Source of the DNA: Brevundimonas poindexterae
GTDB taxonomy: Bacteria > Pseudomonadota > Alphaproteobacteria > Caulobacterales > Caulobacteraceae
Direction of reading: 5' to 3'
DNA: 64,000 nt
Assembly (NCBI RefSeq): GCF_020524625.1
Contig: NZ_JAIVLL010000005.1
Location: 62,001-126,000, forward strand
Shown: piece by piece, positions 1 to 8,329 of the stretch
How the letters are laid out: each line of letters begins with the position of its first letter
Numbering within the stretch: position 1 is the first letter of the stretch
The notes under the pieces: generated by a model
Told to the model about the DNA's origin: nothing
The model's input: only the letters and a program-made list of their open reading frames with translations
Database searches by the model: none
Translations under genes and position numbers: made by a program

Positions 1-12
1 GCGGGGTTTTTC

Positions 13-603
13 CTAGTCGAAGATCAGGACTGCCAGACCCGTGAGGGCAAAGCCGAGCGCCGCAGCAATCCGGATCCAGGTCATGGGAAGCCGTTCGGCC
101 GCCTTCTCCCCAAGGAAGACGGCGGGGGTGTTGGCCAGCATCATGCCGAGCGTCGAGCCGATCACCACGGGGATCAGGGCCTCGAACCGGACGGCCAGGG
201 CGGCGGTCGCGATCTGGGTCTTGTCGCCCATCTCCAGAACGAAAAAGGCGGCGGTGGTGGTCAGGAAGATGCCGCGCCAGGTGGTCTCCTTCGGGGCCGG
301 CCGTTCCTCGAGTGTGTCCGGGATCAAGGTCCAGGCACCGAAGGCGAGGAAGGTCAGGCCGATGACCCATTTGACCCATGGCCCCTCGGCAAAGCTGGCC
401 AGGACGGACCCGGCGATCGCCGCCACGGCGTGGTTGGCGATGGTGGCGACGAGGATTCCGCACAGGATGGGGACGGGGCGTCGCCATGCGGCCGCCAGCA
501 GGACGGCCAGCAACATGGTCTTGTCGCCAATTTCGGCCAGGGCCACGAGGCCCGTTGATACGCCCAGCGCCTCCCAGAAGGGCGCTCCACTCAGGAAATG
601 CAT
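13..603 (-). CDS. TMEM165/GDT1 (UPF0016) family Mn2+ exporter-like membrane protein
   Basis: The protein has 196 residues and about six hydrophobic segments. It carries the duplicated family signature E-x-G-D-K-T, once near residue 24 (AEIGDKT) and again near residue 123 (LEMGDKT). Members of this family move Mn2+ or Ca2+ out of the cytoplasm across the inner membrane. The start is the ATG at 603; no strong Shine-Dalgarno sequence precedes it, because the leader is occupied by a predicted yybP-ykoY riboswitch and a strong hairpin. That leader makes Mn2+ the most likely substrate. The substrate is inference, while family membership is clear from both motifs. Confidence 0.9.
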   Translation of the reverse strand: MHFLSGAPFWEALGVSTGLVALAEIGDKTMLLAVLLAAAWRRPVPILCGILVATIANHAVAAIAGSVLASFAEGPWVKWVIGLTFLAFGAWTLIPDTLEERPAPKETTWRGIFLTTTAAFFVLEMGDKTQIATAALAVRFEALIPVVIGSTLGMMLANTPAVFLGEKAAERLPMTWIRIAAALGFALTGLAVLIFD

Positions 604-617
604 CGGTCATCACTCAT

Positions 618-808
618 GCGGGGGCGACGGGCAGACCGGCGGCCATCGCGGACGCCCCCGCATGGTGCGCCCCGCGATGCCAGCGGTCTTGTCAAACAGC
701 TCCGCGACCCGAAGGTCCTCCGAAGCCCCGCGCGCGCCATTCCCTCCGGGCGAGGGAAAGTGTGTTGACGCGCGCCCCACTGCGGTGTGGGCGACTACTC
801 CCCGATGA
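618..808 (-). promoter_or_regulatory. yybP-ykoY manganese riboswitch in the leader of the UPF0016 gene
   Basis: Read on the minus strand, the leader contains the conserved pieces of this class in order: GGGGAGTAG (803-795), GTCAACACAC shortly after it, and TTGACAAGACC (695-685). A perfect 9-bp inverted repeat, GCGGGGGCG/CGCCCCCGC (661-653 with 626-618), then lies 14 nt before the start codon. It could act as the expression platform by hiding the translation start or by terminating transcription. The class binds Mn2+ and commonly precedes Mn2+ exporters, which fits the gene downstream. No alignment was run; the call rests on motif recognition and gene context. Confidence 0.82.
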
Positions 809-821
809 CGAGGCGGCCCCT

Positions 822-1592
822 TTACGCGCCCGCTTCCGAGTCTGCAAGCCGCGCCGCACGACGGCGGCCGTGCCGCTCCAGCGCCCATGCCGCCAGCCAC
901 AGGCTCATGGCCCAGGCCCCGCCGACGCACCAGCCGGCCAGCACATCCGACAGCCAGTGGGCGCCCAGATAGACCCGGGTAATCCCGACGATCAGCGCCA
1001 AGCTGACCGCCGAGCCCAGCACCCAGGCCTTCTCCCGGCGCCGTTTCAGGCCCTGGGCCACAAGAGTACCGAGGCTGAGATAGAAGACAGTCGACAGCAG
1101 GGCGTGCCCCGAGGGGAAGCTGGCGTTCAGGGTCTCGACCACCTGATAGGTCGCCGGCGGGCGCTCGCGCTCGAACACCGCCTTCAGGCCTTCGCTGAGC
1201 ACCACGGCGCCGATCAGGCCGACCACCAGCCTGAGCGCCGCGCCGCGATGCCGCTGCAGCAGCAGATAGCTGACCGCCAGAAGGGTGAAGAGCGACAGGA
1301 CCGAGATGCCGCCGAGGGAGGTCAGGTCGACCGCGCCCTCCTGCACCCACCAGGGGCCGATCGGGTCGCCGGGGTTGCCGGGCGCGCGCAGGGCAGACAG
1401 GACCCAGAGGTCCAGTGCATGGTCGCCTTCCTCAGACAGGTCCTCGGCCAGTTCGAGGAACATCAGGCTGCCCAGGGCGATGATCAGGAAGGCGCCCAGC
1501 GCCGCGGCTTCGGTGCGGGCCAGATGGAGAACGCGGACGGCCAGCGGGGGCAGGTGATCCGCCAGCCGGCGGCGCAGATCGGACAGGGTCAT
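822..1592 (-). CDS. PAP2-superfamily membrane phosphatase
   Basis: The protein has about 256 residues from the ATG at 1592; an in-frame TTG at 1601 would add three. It is multi-spanning and carries the three PAP2 phosphatase signatures in order: K-x6-RP (KAVFERERP), PSGH, and an SR-like motif TRVYLGAHWLSD with the catalytic His. PAP2 enzymes dephosphorylate lipid phosphates such as phosphatidic acid or undecaprenyl pyrophosphate on the outer face of the inner membrane. The substrate cannot be read from the sequence. It runs divergently from nrdA, with a 270-bp gap between them. Confidence 0.88.
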   Translation of the reverse strand: MTLSDLRRRLADHLPPLAVRVLHLARTEAAALGAFLIIALGSLMFLELAEDLSEEGDHALDLWVLSALRAPGNPGDPIGPWWVQEGAVDLTSLGGISVLSLFTLLAVSYLLLQRHRGAALRLVVGLIGAVVLSEGLKAVFERERPPATYQVVETLNASFPSGHALLSTVFYLSLGTLVAQGLKRRREKAWVLGSAVSLALIVGITRVYLGAHWLSDVLAGWCVGGAWAMSLWLAAWALERHGRRRAARLADSEAGA

Positions 1593-1773
1593 CGTCGCCA
1601 AACGGCCAAGGTTGGTCGCTGTTCCGGCAGCGCTTTCGGGCGATCACGATTTCGTGAATCCAGAGCGGCCGTCACCCGGCTGTCACGGGCCTTTCCACAG
1701 CCCCCGAGCGCTTGCCCCCCGATTCGTGAAGAATGTGATCGTCAAGCCCGTTGACGGGTCGTTAGCTATATGT

Positions 1774-1820
1774 GCCCCATATGTGGCGTCAGGACCTGCT
1801 TCGCACACTACATCGTGTGT
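1774..1820 (+). promoter_or_regulatory. Pair of NrdR-type boxes upstream of nrdA
   Basis: The stretch 1805-1820 (ACACTACATCGTGTGT) matches the NrdR consensus ACACWATATATWGTGT at 13 of 16 positions. A weaker match at 1774-1789 (10 of 16) lies exactly 31 bp upstream. Paired NrdR boxes about three helical turns apart are the usual arrangement in ribonucleotide reductase promoters, so NrdR repression of nrdA is likely. I could not fix the -35/-10 elements with confidence. Confidence 0.65.
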
Positions 1821-1868
1821 CACCGCAGGGGGCGCTGTTGCATTGGCATTCGGGGATAGACAGACATC

Positions 1869-3752
1869 ATGGCCGGCGGAGAAGCTTTGAAAGCGATGGA
1901 AATCCAGACGGTTGAAGCGGGCCAGACGCCCGATCGGCCGCATCTGAAAGTGGTGCCGTCCATCGTTCTGGATCGCTCGCGCGACGCCCTGCTGACCGAC
2001 TTCGGCAAGAAGACGCTGGAGGATCGCTATCTGCTGGCCGGCGAGAGCTATCAGGACATGTTCGCGCGGGTCGCCAATGCCTTCGCCGACGATGCCGAAC
2101 ACGCCCAGCGCATCTACGACTATATGAGCCAGCTGTGGTTCATGCCGGCGACGCCGGTGCTGTCGAATGGTGGTGCCAATCGCGGCCTGCCGATCTCCTG
2201 CTTCCTGAATGCGGTGGGCGACAGCCTGGACGGCATCCAGTCGGTGTGGAACGAGAACGTGGCCCTGGCCTCGAACGGTGGCGGCATCGGCACCTACTGG
2301 GGCGGCGTCCGGTCGATCGGCGAGAAGGTCAAGGGCGCGGGCCAGACCTCGGGCATCATCCCCTTCATCCGCGTGATGGACAGCCTGACGCTGGCGATCT
2401 CGCAGGGCTCGCTGCGCCGGGGTTCGGCCGCCGTCTATCTGGACGTGCACCACCCCGAGATCGAGGAGTTCCTCGAGATCCGCAAGCCGTCGGGCGACTT
2501 CAACCGCAAGTCCCTGAACCTGCACCACGGCATTAACGTCACCGACGCCTTCATGGAGGCGGTGCGCGACGGCAAGACCTTCGACCTGGTCTCGCCCAAG
2601 GACCAGGCGGTCATGAAGACCGTCGACGCCCGGGCCCTGTGGCAGAAGATCCTGGAAATCCGTCTCCAGACGGGCGAGCCCTATCTGATCTTCTCGGACA
2701 CGGTGAACCGCCAGATGCCGCGTCACCAGCAGGAGCTGGGCCTGTCGGTCAAACAGTCGAACCTGTGTTCGGAAATCATGCTGCACACCGGCCGCGACCA
2801 TCTGGGCGTCGACCGGACGGCGGTCTGCTGCCTGTCGTCAGTCAATGCCGAGACCTTCCTGGAGTGGAAGGACGAGCCGCGCTTCATCGAGGACGTCATG
2901 CGCTTCCTCGACAATGTGCTGGAAGACTTCATCCGCCGCGCACCGCCGGAAATGTCGGCTGCCGTCTATTCGGCCAAGCGCGAGCGGTCGGTGGGCCTCG
3001 GCCTGATGGGCTTCCACTCCTTCCTGCAGGCTCAGGGCGTGGCCTTTGAATCGGCCATGGCCAAGTCGTGGAACATGCGGCTGTTCAAGCACCTGCGTCG
3101 CGAGGCCGACAAGGCCAGCCGCCTGCTGGCCGAGGAAAAGGGCGCCTGCCCCGATGCCGAGGAGCGCGGCATCATGGAGCGCTTCAGCCACAAGCTGGCC
3201 ATCGCCCCGACGGCCTCGATCTCGATCATCTGCGGCGGCACCTCGGCGGGCATCGAGCCGATCCCGGCCAACATCTATACCCACAAGACCCTGTCGGGCT
3301 CGTTCGCGGTCAAGAACCCCTATCTGGAAGAGGTTCTGGAGGCGAAGGGTCTCAACACGGACGGCGTCTGGAATTCGATCCTCGAGAACGAGGGCTCGGT
3401 CCAGCATCTCGAAGAGTTGACCGAGGACGAGAAGGCCATCTTCAAGACCGCCTTCGAGCTGGACCAACGCTGGGTGGTTGAACTGGCCGCCGACCGCACA
3501 CCGGAAATCTGCCAGGCCCAGTCGGTCAACCTGTTCATCCCGGGCGACGTCGAGAAGTGGGACCTGCACATGCTGCACTGGTCGGCGTGGGAGCGGGGCC
3601 TGAAGTCGCTCTACTACCTGCGCTCCAAGTCGGTTCAGCGGGCGGCGTTCGCGGGCTCCGAGGACAAGGCCGAGCAGGAGGTGGATCCGAACCAGCCCGA
3701 CCTGTTCTCCGTGGCGCGTACTGATTACGACGAGTGTCTGGCCTGTCAGTAG
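1869..3752 (+). CDS. nrdA: Ribonucleoside-diphosphate reductase class I, alpha subunit
   Basis: The 627-residue protein reduces ribonucleotides to deoxyribonucleotides in the cytoplasm. Visible signatures are PATPVLSNGG and the redox-active Cys in PISCFL, the active-site N-x-C-x-E in SNLCSEI near residue 298, its partner Cys in AVCCLSS, the radical-transfer Tyr pair in SLYYLRSKS near 581, and the C-terminal DECLACQ with two shuttle cysteines. The N-terminus is short and shows no ATP-cone domain, so the dATP activity switch of E. coli NrdA is probably missing. nrdB is not adjacent. The start is the ATG at 1869, and NrdR-type boxes lie just upstream. Confidence 0.95.
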   Translation: MAGGEALKAMEIQTVEAGQTPDRPHLKVVPSIVLDRSRDALLTDFGKKTLEDRYLLAGESYQDMFARVANAFADDAEHAQRIYDYMSQLWFMPATPVLSNGGANRGLPISCFLNAVGDSLDGIQSVWNENVALASNGGGIGTYWGGVRSIGEKVKGAGQTSGIIPFIRVMDSLTLAISQGSLRRGSAAVYLDVHHPEIEEFLEIRKPSGDFNRKSLNLHHGINVTDAFMEAVRDGKTFDLVSPKDQAVMKTVDARALWQKILEIRLQTGEPYLIFSDTVNRQMPRHQQELGLSVKQSNLCSEIMLHTGRDHLGVDRTAVCCLSSVNAETFLEWKDEPRFIEDVMRFLDNVLEDFIRRAPPEMSAAVYSAKRERSVGLGLMGFHSFLQAQGVAFESAMAKSWNMRLFKHLRREADKASRLLAEEKGACPDAEERGIMERFSHKLAIAPTASISIICGGTSAGIEPIPANIYTHKTLSGSFAVKNPYLEEVLEAKGLNTDGVWNSILENEGSVQHLEELTEDEKAIFKTAFELDQRWVVELAADRTPEICQAQSVNLFIPGDVEKWDLHMLHWSAWERGLKSLYYLRSKSVQRAAFAGSEDKAEQEVDPNQPDLFSVARTDYDECLACQ

Positions 3753-3793
3753 GGGCCACCGGCCCTTAGGGCGGGAACGCGAGGGCGTTCTTT
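3753..3793 (+). terminator. Probable terminator after nrdA
   Basis: Two short inverted repeats follow the nrdA stop directly: GGGCC-ACC-GGCCC at 3753-3765, and GAACGC-GAGG-GCGTTC at 3775-3790 followed by TTT. The second has the shape of an intrinsic terminator with a weak U tract. Confidence 0.45.
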
Positions 3794-3897
3794 CCCGTTA
3801 GGCTGACAGAAGGCCGTCGCCGAAAGATCATTTGTCGGGCGCGGCCAGATGTAGCATGCTCCCCTGCACTATTGCGGAGGGGCACGGTGAGGGGCCT

Positions 3898-4806
3898 GTG
3901 AAGCGATCGACGTCCATACTGGCCGGCATTGTCCTGGCCACCGGATTCGGAGGAACCGCCCTGGCTCAGGCGGCCCCCTCGACGACGGCGTCGCTCAACG
4001 TTTCCGATGCGTGGGAAGACAGCTGGGAATCCCAGCGCCGTGACCGCGAAATCACCACCCGCCTCAACTCCGATACCGCCTACACTGCCCGGGTCCAGAC
4101 CGTGACCGCCGGCGCCTATGTGCCGGAGGCGCGCGCCATCGACGTGCGCCCGCTCGAGATCGAGCGCGGCTCGCCCTGGGTCGCCACCTCGCGCGAGGTC
4201 TGGCGTGAGACCGACAGCTATACCGAGAGCCTGCGCGTCGACAGCGCGGGCACCCTGCGCCGGGCCGACGGCGGGCCGCTGCCTCCGGGCGCCGGCGATG
4301 CCGTGATGGTTGACGATGAGCGCTATGGCGTCAGCTACCGCCGGGGCTGGCCCTCGACGCTGGGCTATACCGCCTCCGGACTGGAAGTGACGCTGACCCC
4401 CCATGCCGGGGTCGGCATGACGCCCCTGGGCCCTATGGCCGAGGCAGGCGCCACCCTGTCGATCGGCTCGGACGTCGAGCGGATGGTGCCCGAGGGCCAG
4501 GAGGTCTTCGGGGATCGCGCGCGCTGGTATCTGTTCGCGGCCGGCTCGGGCCGGGCCGTCGGCTATAATTTCGCCCGGACGCGCGACGGCAACTATGCCC
4601 GCTCGGGCTACAGTCACGACTCGGGCGCCTTCCTCGGCGACGCCTCGGTAGGCGTCGCCTACCGCCGCGGGGATCTCCACAGTTCGGTCGGGCTGGTCTA
4701 TCGCGAGATCGAGCCGGGCGGCATGCGCGACATGAGCGACGGCATCGAGGCCGATGTGTCCGAAGGCATGGTCGCCTTCCAGCTGTCGATCAAGCCCGAC
4801 TGGTGA
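3898..4806 (+). CDS. Exported outer-membrane protein with an LpxR-like (DUF2219) C-terminal part
   Basis: I chose the GTG at 3898 because the protein then begins with a normal signal peptide (VKRSTSILAG... ending ALAQA) and is preceded by GAGGGG. It has about 302 residues. The C-terminal half alternates polar and hydrophobic residues like a beta barrel, and it contains phrases resembling the LpxR lipid A 3'-O-deacylase family (YLFAAGSGRAVGYN, a loop with HDSG, then GDASVGVAYRRG). The family call is moderate and the activity is unproven. It converges with the gamma-glutamyltransferase gene; their stop codons lie 4 bp apart. Confidence 0.6.
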   Translation: MKRSTSILAGIVLATGFGGTALAQAAPSTTASLNVSDAWEDSWESQRRDREITTRLNSDTAYTARVQTVTAGAYVPEARAIDVRPLEIERGSPWVATSREVWRETDSYTESLRVDSAGTLRRADGGPLPPGAGDAVMVDDERYGVSYRRGWPSTLGYTASGLEVTLTPHAGVGMTPLGPMAEAGATLSIGSDVERMVPEGQEVFGDRARWYLFAAGSGRAVGYNFARTRDGNYARSGYSHDSGAFLGDASVGVAYRRGDLHSSVGLVYREIEPGGMRDMSDGIEADVSEGMVAFQLSIKPDW

Positions 4807-4810
4807 TCCC

Positions 4811-6577
4811 CTAGCGGACCCGGCCCGCGACTATGCCCTCGCGCCGGTCGTCGGCCCCCCCGTCCCAGACCCATCCGTCCGACCCCAACCGCCACACACC
4901 GCCGTGCAGGCCGGAATTCTCGCTGGCGTTGGGCCGGAGTCTCAGCCCCTGCGCGGCCAGTGCGCTCTGGAGCGCGGGCGAGAACCGGTCCGTATCGGCG
5001 CCAAGACCGCTTCCCCGCGCTACCAGATTGGGCAGGTCGAAGGCATCCTGCACCGGCAGACCCCAGTCCAGGATGCCGATCAGGGCCTTGGCATTATAGG
5101 CGAGGATGGAGGATCCGCCAGGCGAGCCCAGACCCCCGACCAGCCGGCCCTCGCGGTCGAGGATGATCACCGGCGCCATGGACGACCGGGGCCGTTTGCC
5201 GGCGGCCACCGCATTGGCGACGGGCCGGCCCAGATCATCGATCGCCTCGAACGAGAAGTCGGTCAGCTGGTTGTTCAGGAAGAAGCCGCCGCTCATCCGG
5301 CCCGAGCCGAACACGCTCTCGACTGTGGTCGTCATGCTGACCGCATTGCCCCACTGATCGACGATAAAGACGTGCGAGGTGCCGGCCGGCTCGGTGGTCG
5401 CATCGGCCCCGGTTGCCGTAACTCCGGGGGGCAGGCCGGGCTCGGCGACGCCGGTCAGGGTCGGCACCAGGGCCGCGCGTTCGGCCACATAGGCCGGATC
5501 CAGCAGACCGGCGACGGGCACATCCACGAAGTCTGCATCGGCCACATAGCGATCCCGGTCGGCATACATCAGCCTCTGCAGGCGGGCGAAGGCGACCCAG
5601 GCGGGCGCCTGATCCGGTCCGGCCTCGATGTCCGGCACATGCTCGGCCATGGCCAGCAGCTGCAACAGGGCCACCCCGCTGGAGGGGGGCGGGGGGACGC
5701 AGATCACATAGATGCGGTAGGGGCGGCACAGGGGCTCGCGCACCTTCGGATCATAGGCCGCCATGTCAGCCAGGGTCAGGCCGCCGGGCCGGGGAGAAGC
5801 GGCCACCGTCTCGACGATGCCCTCGGCGATCGGCCCTTCATACAGGGCGCGCGGCCCCTGATCGGCCAGTATGCGGACCGTTTCGGCATAGGACGGATTG
5901 ACCAGCCGGTCGCCGGTCGTCAGGCGCTGCCCGTCCGGCCCGGTAAAATACGCATTGGCCCAGTCGGTGCGGGCCTGTCCGCGCGTGGCCGCCATATAGC
6001 CACCCAGCCGGGGACTGATGATGAAGCCCTCGCGTGCCAGACGCTCGGCATCTCCGAACAGGTCCTTCCACGCCAGACGCCCGTGGTCGGCATGGGCCAC
6101 GCCCAGCATGGCCACCGCCCCGGGCACACCGGTCGAGCGCCCTGACATGACGGCATCGGGGAAGGGCAGGGGACGGCCGTTCTGCCAGAACAGATCGGGC
6201 GTGGCCGAGGCCGGGGCCGTTTCGCGGCCGTCATAGGCAGTGACCGCACCGGTTTCCGCATCGAACCACATCATGAAGGCCCCGCCGCCCAGACCGGACG
6301 ACTGGGGCTCCACCAGCCCCAGAACGGCCTGAACGGCAACGGCGGCATCCGCGGCCGTTCCGCCCCGGTCCAGCACCGCCATGCCCGCGGCGACCGCATG
6401 GGGGTTGGCGGCCGAGACGAACGGCCCCACCGCGCGGGGCACTCCGGCGCTGACCGGCGCGACCGGCGGAACGGCGACCGGCGCCTGCGGCGCGCAGCCG
6501 GCGACGGTGATCGCCACGAGAGCACTCCCGGCGACGATCAGGGCGCGCAGGGTATTTACGGACGGGAACAGCGACAT
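4811..6577 (-). CDS. ggt: Gamma-glutamyltransferase, lipoprotein form
   Basis: The chosen start, ATG at 6577, gives 588 residues opening with a lipoprotein signal whose lipobox is TVAGC (Cys28). It then shows the GGT fold: the nucleophilic Thr near residue 400 in AGTSHVFIVD, where the proenzyme cuts itself into two subunits, followed by SMTTTVES and the GSPGGSS oxyanion/substrate loop. The enzyme hydrolyses or transfers the gamma-glutamyl group of glutathione and related compounds, here probably in the periplasm and membrane-anchored. The open frame continues upstream to 7027, but that part only reads through the tRNA-Arg gene and is not coding. Confidence 0.93.
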   Translation of the reverse strand: MSLFPSVNTLRALIVAGSALVAITVAGCAPQAPVAVPPVAPVSAGVPRAVGPFVSAANPHAVAAGMAVLDRGGTAADAAVAVQAVLGLVEPQSSGLGGGAFMMWFDAETGAVTAYDGRETAPASATPDLFWQNGRPLPFPDAVMSGRSTGVPGAVAMLGVAHADHGRLAWKDLFGDAERLAREGFIISPRLGGYMAATRGQARTDWANAYFTGPDGQRLTTGDRLVNPSYAETVRILADQGPRALYEGPIAEGIVETVAASPRPGGLTLADMAAYDPKVREPLCRPYRIYVICVPPPPSSGVALLQLLAMAEHVPDIEAGPDQAPAWVAFARLQRLMYADRDRYVADADFVDVPVAGLLDPAYVAERAALVPTLTGVAEPGLPPGVTATGADATTEPAGTSHVFIVDQWGNAVSMTTTVESVFGSGRMSGGFFLNNQLTDFSFEAIDDLGRPVANAVAAGKRPRSSMAPVIILDREGRLVGGLGSPGGSSILAYNAKALIGILDWGLPVQDAFDLPNLVARGSGLGADTDRFSPALQSALAAQGLRLRPNASENSGLHGGVWRLGSDGWVWDGGADDRREGIVAGRVR

Positions 6578-6701
6578 GGGCGCGGGCGATCCGGAACAGC
6601 CGCGGGAAAGGGGAGGTCCCCGCCTTATCCATTTCGGCCGCCCGTCCGACGGCGGCAACCCCCGGCGGTCAATTCTCCTGGCCGGACATGAGATCAGGGT
6701 C

Positions 6702-6728
6702 TTGCGTCCGCGAAACCGAGCGGCTAGA
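6702..6728 (+). promoter_or_regulatory. Candidate promoter of tRNA-Arg
   Basis: TTGCGT (6702-6707) and GCTAGA (6723-6728) are 15 bp apart and resemble alphaproteobacterial -35/-10 elements. They lie about 32 bp before the mature tRNA. Confidence 0.35.
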
Positions 6729-6759
6729 GAACCGCCCCTGTCCCGCAAGGGGCGGATGC

Positions 6760-6836
6760 GCACCCGTAGCTCAGCTGGATAGAGCACCAGACTACGAATC
6801 TGGGGGTCAGGAGTTCGAATCTCTTCGGGTGCGCCA
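6760..6836 (+). tRNA. tRNA-Arg (anticodon ACG)
   Basis: A full cloverleaf can be drawn. The acceptor arms are GCACCCG (6760-6766) and CGGGTGC (6826-6832), the D arm is GCTC...GAGC, the anticodon arm CCAGA-CTACGAA-TCTGG gives anticodon ACG, and the T loop is TTCGAAT. The discriminator is G and CCA is encoded. Its 3' end is the attachment site of the island that follows. Confidence 0.97.
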
Positions 6837-6839
6837 TTT
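6823..6839 (+). repeat. attL core: 17-bp direct repeat in the 3' end of tRNA-Arg
   Basis: CTTCGGGTGCGCCATTT at the tRNA 3' end is repeated exactly at 44515-44531. A tRNA 3' end repeated beyond a tyrosine integrase gene is the normal footprint of site-specific integration, so this is read as attL. Confidence 0.88.
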
Positions 6840-6890
6840 TTTCTCTCATGTTGTTGATCTTGCTGGCGAAGCTCGCGACGCCGCCAAGGC

Positions 6891-6909
6891 TTCATAAGTT
6901 TTTTCATAA
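6891..6909 (+). repeat. Candidate integrase arm-type sites, left end
   Basis: TTCATAA occurs at 6891-6897 and again at 6903-6909, 51 bp inside the attL core. The same doublet with the same 5-bp spacer occurs at the right end (44365-44383). Confidence 0.55.
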
Positions 6910-7079
6910 CATCGAGATCGGCAACCGCAGGGCGTTGGCGGCGGTAGCGGCCCCTAAAAGGGATGCGAGCCAGCCTGTCCGGAATGCGCCAGCAGCGGTC
7001 ATAGGCTCGCCGCCTGTAACCAGACATTCGGCGTTGGTGGAAAGGCGTTTCGCTCGCCAGAATCGGCTAGATTCGATCC

Positions 7080-8234
7080 GTGAGCGCCTTTGACGATATT
7101 GAACGAAGAGATGTCGAGCCTTCGGGCCACCTCATCAGCCGAGCGGACTATCTGAATGCATCCGCGCGGCCTGAAGCAGCGCGAGTGCGCGCGCAGATCG
7201 ACGCGATGCTTCTGCGATATCCCGAGACTTATCGCGACGCCCTGATCCGGCGCATTCGTTCGCCGAACGACGACCGGCATCGCAGCGCCGTCCTCGAACT
7301 CGCGGTCCACGAGCTGCTCATCCGAAGCGGCTTCCGAATACTTGCCGTCGAGCCGCCGCTGCTAAACGGGCGTTCGCCGGATTTCCTCGTGGAAGCTCCC
7401 GACAGCCAGCGGTTTTATCTGGAAGCCACCGTCGCAACCGGTGAAGCCGGCGCCGATCCCGGAGCCGATCGCCGCCTGCGTGACGTGCTTCAGGCGCTCG
7501 ATGACGTCCGATCTCCCGATTTCTTCCTCAGCCTGCACATGCGCGGCGCGCCCAATCAGCAGATCGCAGTCGGTCGACTGCGCCGACGCATCGAGCGCTG
7601 GGTCGAAAGTCTCGACTATGATGAGGTGAATGCGCGACTGGCGGCCGACGGCCCGCCCCCTATGCATCGGCTCGAAGAGCATGGCCTGACCGTCAATATC
7701 GAAGTCGTGCCGAAAAACTTCCGGGGCGTCGGCCGTCGTGCGGTCGCCGTGCGCACGTTCGCCGGCGGACAGGTCAATCCTCATCTGGCGATCAAGACCT
7801 CTGTCGAGGGCAAGGCGGGCCACTATGGAGAACTCGATCTTCCGCTCGTGGTCGCTGTGACCGCGCTCGATCAGTTCGCCGATCTGGGCAGTGCCGTCGA
7901 TGCCCTGTTCGGAACGCCGGCAGTCGCCGTGCGCGGCGACGAAGCGCGACATATCCGAAACACTGACGGCGCGTGGCGAGGACCGGGTGGACCGGTCAAC
8001 ACGCGGGTGAGCGCGGTTCTGTTCGTGCCGCGACTTTCCGCCTGGGACCTGGCGCAGCGGGCCTTTACCTTGATTCATAATTCTTGGGCTCAGCGGCCGT
8101 TGCCTCCCGCGCCTTGGCGCACCGCCACGAAGCATCTAGTCGAGGAGCAGCTGGTGACGACGCTGGGCGAGCCGCCCCGCGACGTGTTCGATCTGCCGAA
8201 GCACTGGCCGGAAGGCGACGAGACCGAAGTCTGA
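7080..8234 (+). CDS. PD-(D/E)xK-like nuclease candidate, first gene of the DISARM-type locus
   Basis: The protein has 384 residues from a GTG start. Residues about 67-115 look like a restriction-endonuclease core: a helix with an acidic residue (SAVLELAVHELL), a hydrophobic strand, SPDFLVEA with the PD Asp near residue 100, then FYLEATV, where the usual ExK is E-x-T. The missing Lys means either a variant active site or a dead enzyme. The C-terminal two thirds match no family I recognise. It is co-oriented with the methyltransferase gene, 95 bp upstream of it, and is the first island gene after attL. A role as the nuclease of the defence system is inference. Confidence 0.5.
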   Translation: MSAFDDIERRDVEPSGHLISRADYLNASARPEAARVRAQIDAMLLRYPETYRDALIRRIRSPNDDRHRSAVLELAVHELLIRSGFRILAVEPPLLNGRSPDFLVEAPDSQRFYLEATVATGEAGADPGADRRLRDVLQALDDVRSPDFFLSLHMRGAPNQQIAVGRLRRRIERWVESLDYDEVNARLAADGPPPMHRLEEHGLTVNIEVVPKNFRGVGRRAVAVRTFAGGQVNPHLAIKTSVEGKAGHYGELDLPLVVAVTALDQFADLGSAVDALFGTPAVAVRGDEARHIRNTDGAWRGPGGPVNTRVSAVLFVPRLSAWDLAQRAFTLIHNSWAQRPLPPAPWRTATKHLVEEQLVTTLGEPPRDVFDLPKHWPEGDETEV

Positions 8235-8329
8235 ACACTGATCGCGGCGAAGGAGGCTTTCGGCCCGCAAATCCTTAGACGGATCGCGCCAGCATTGACG
8301 GCGAACGCGATTTCAACCGACAGTGTTCC

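Noticed and set aside
6578..7027. N-terminal extension of the gamma-glutamyltransferase frame
   Set aside because: It reads backward through the tRNA-Arg gene (the IRTPDPQIRSLVLYPAEL-type pattern is a known tRNA mistranslation), and the lipoprotein signal starts at 6577.
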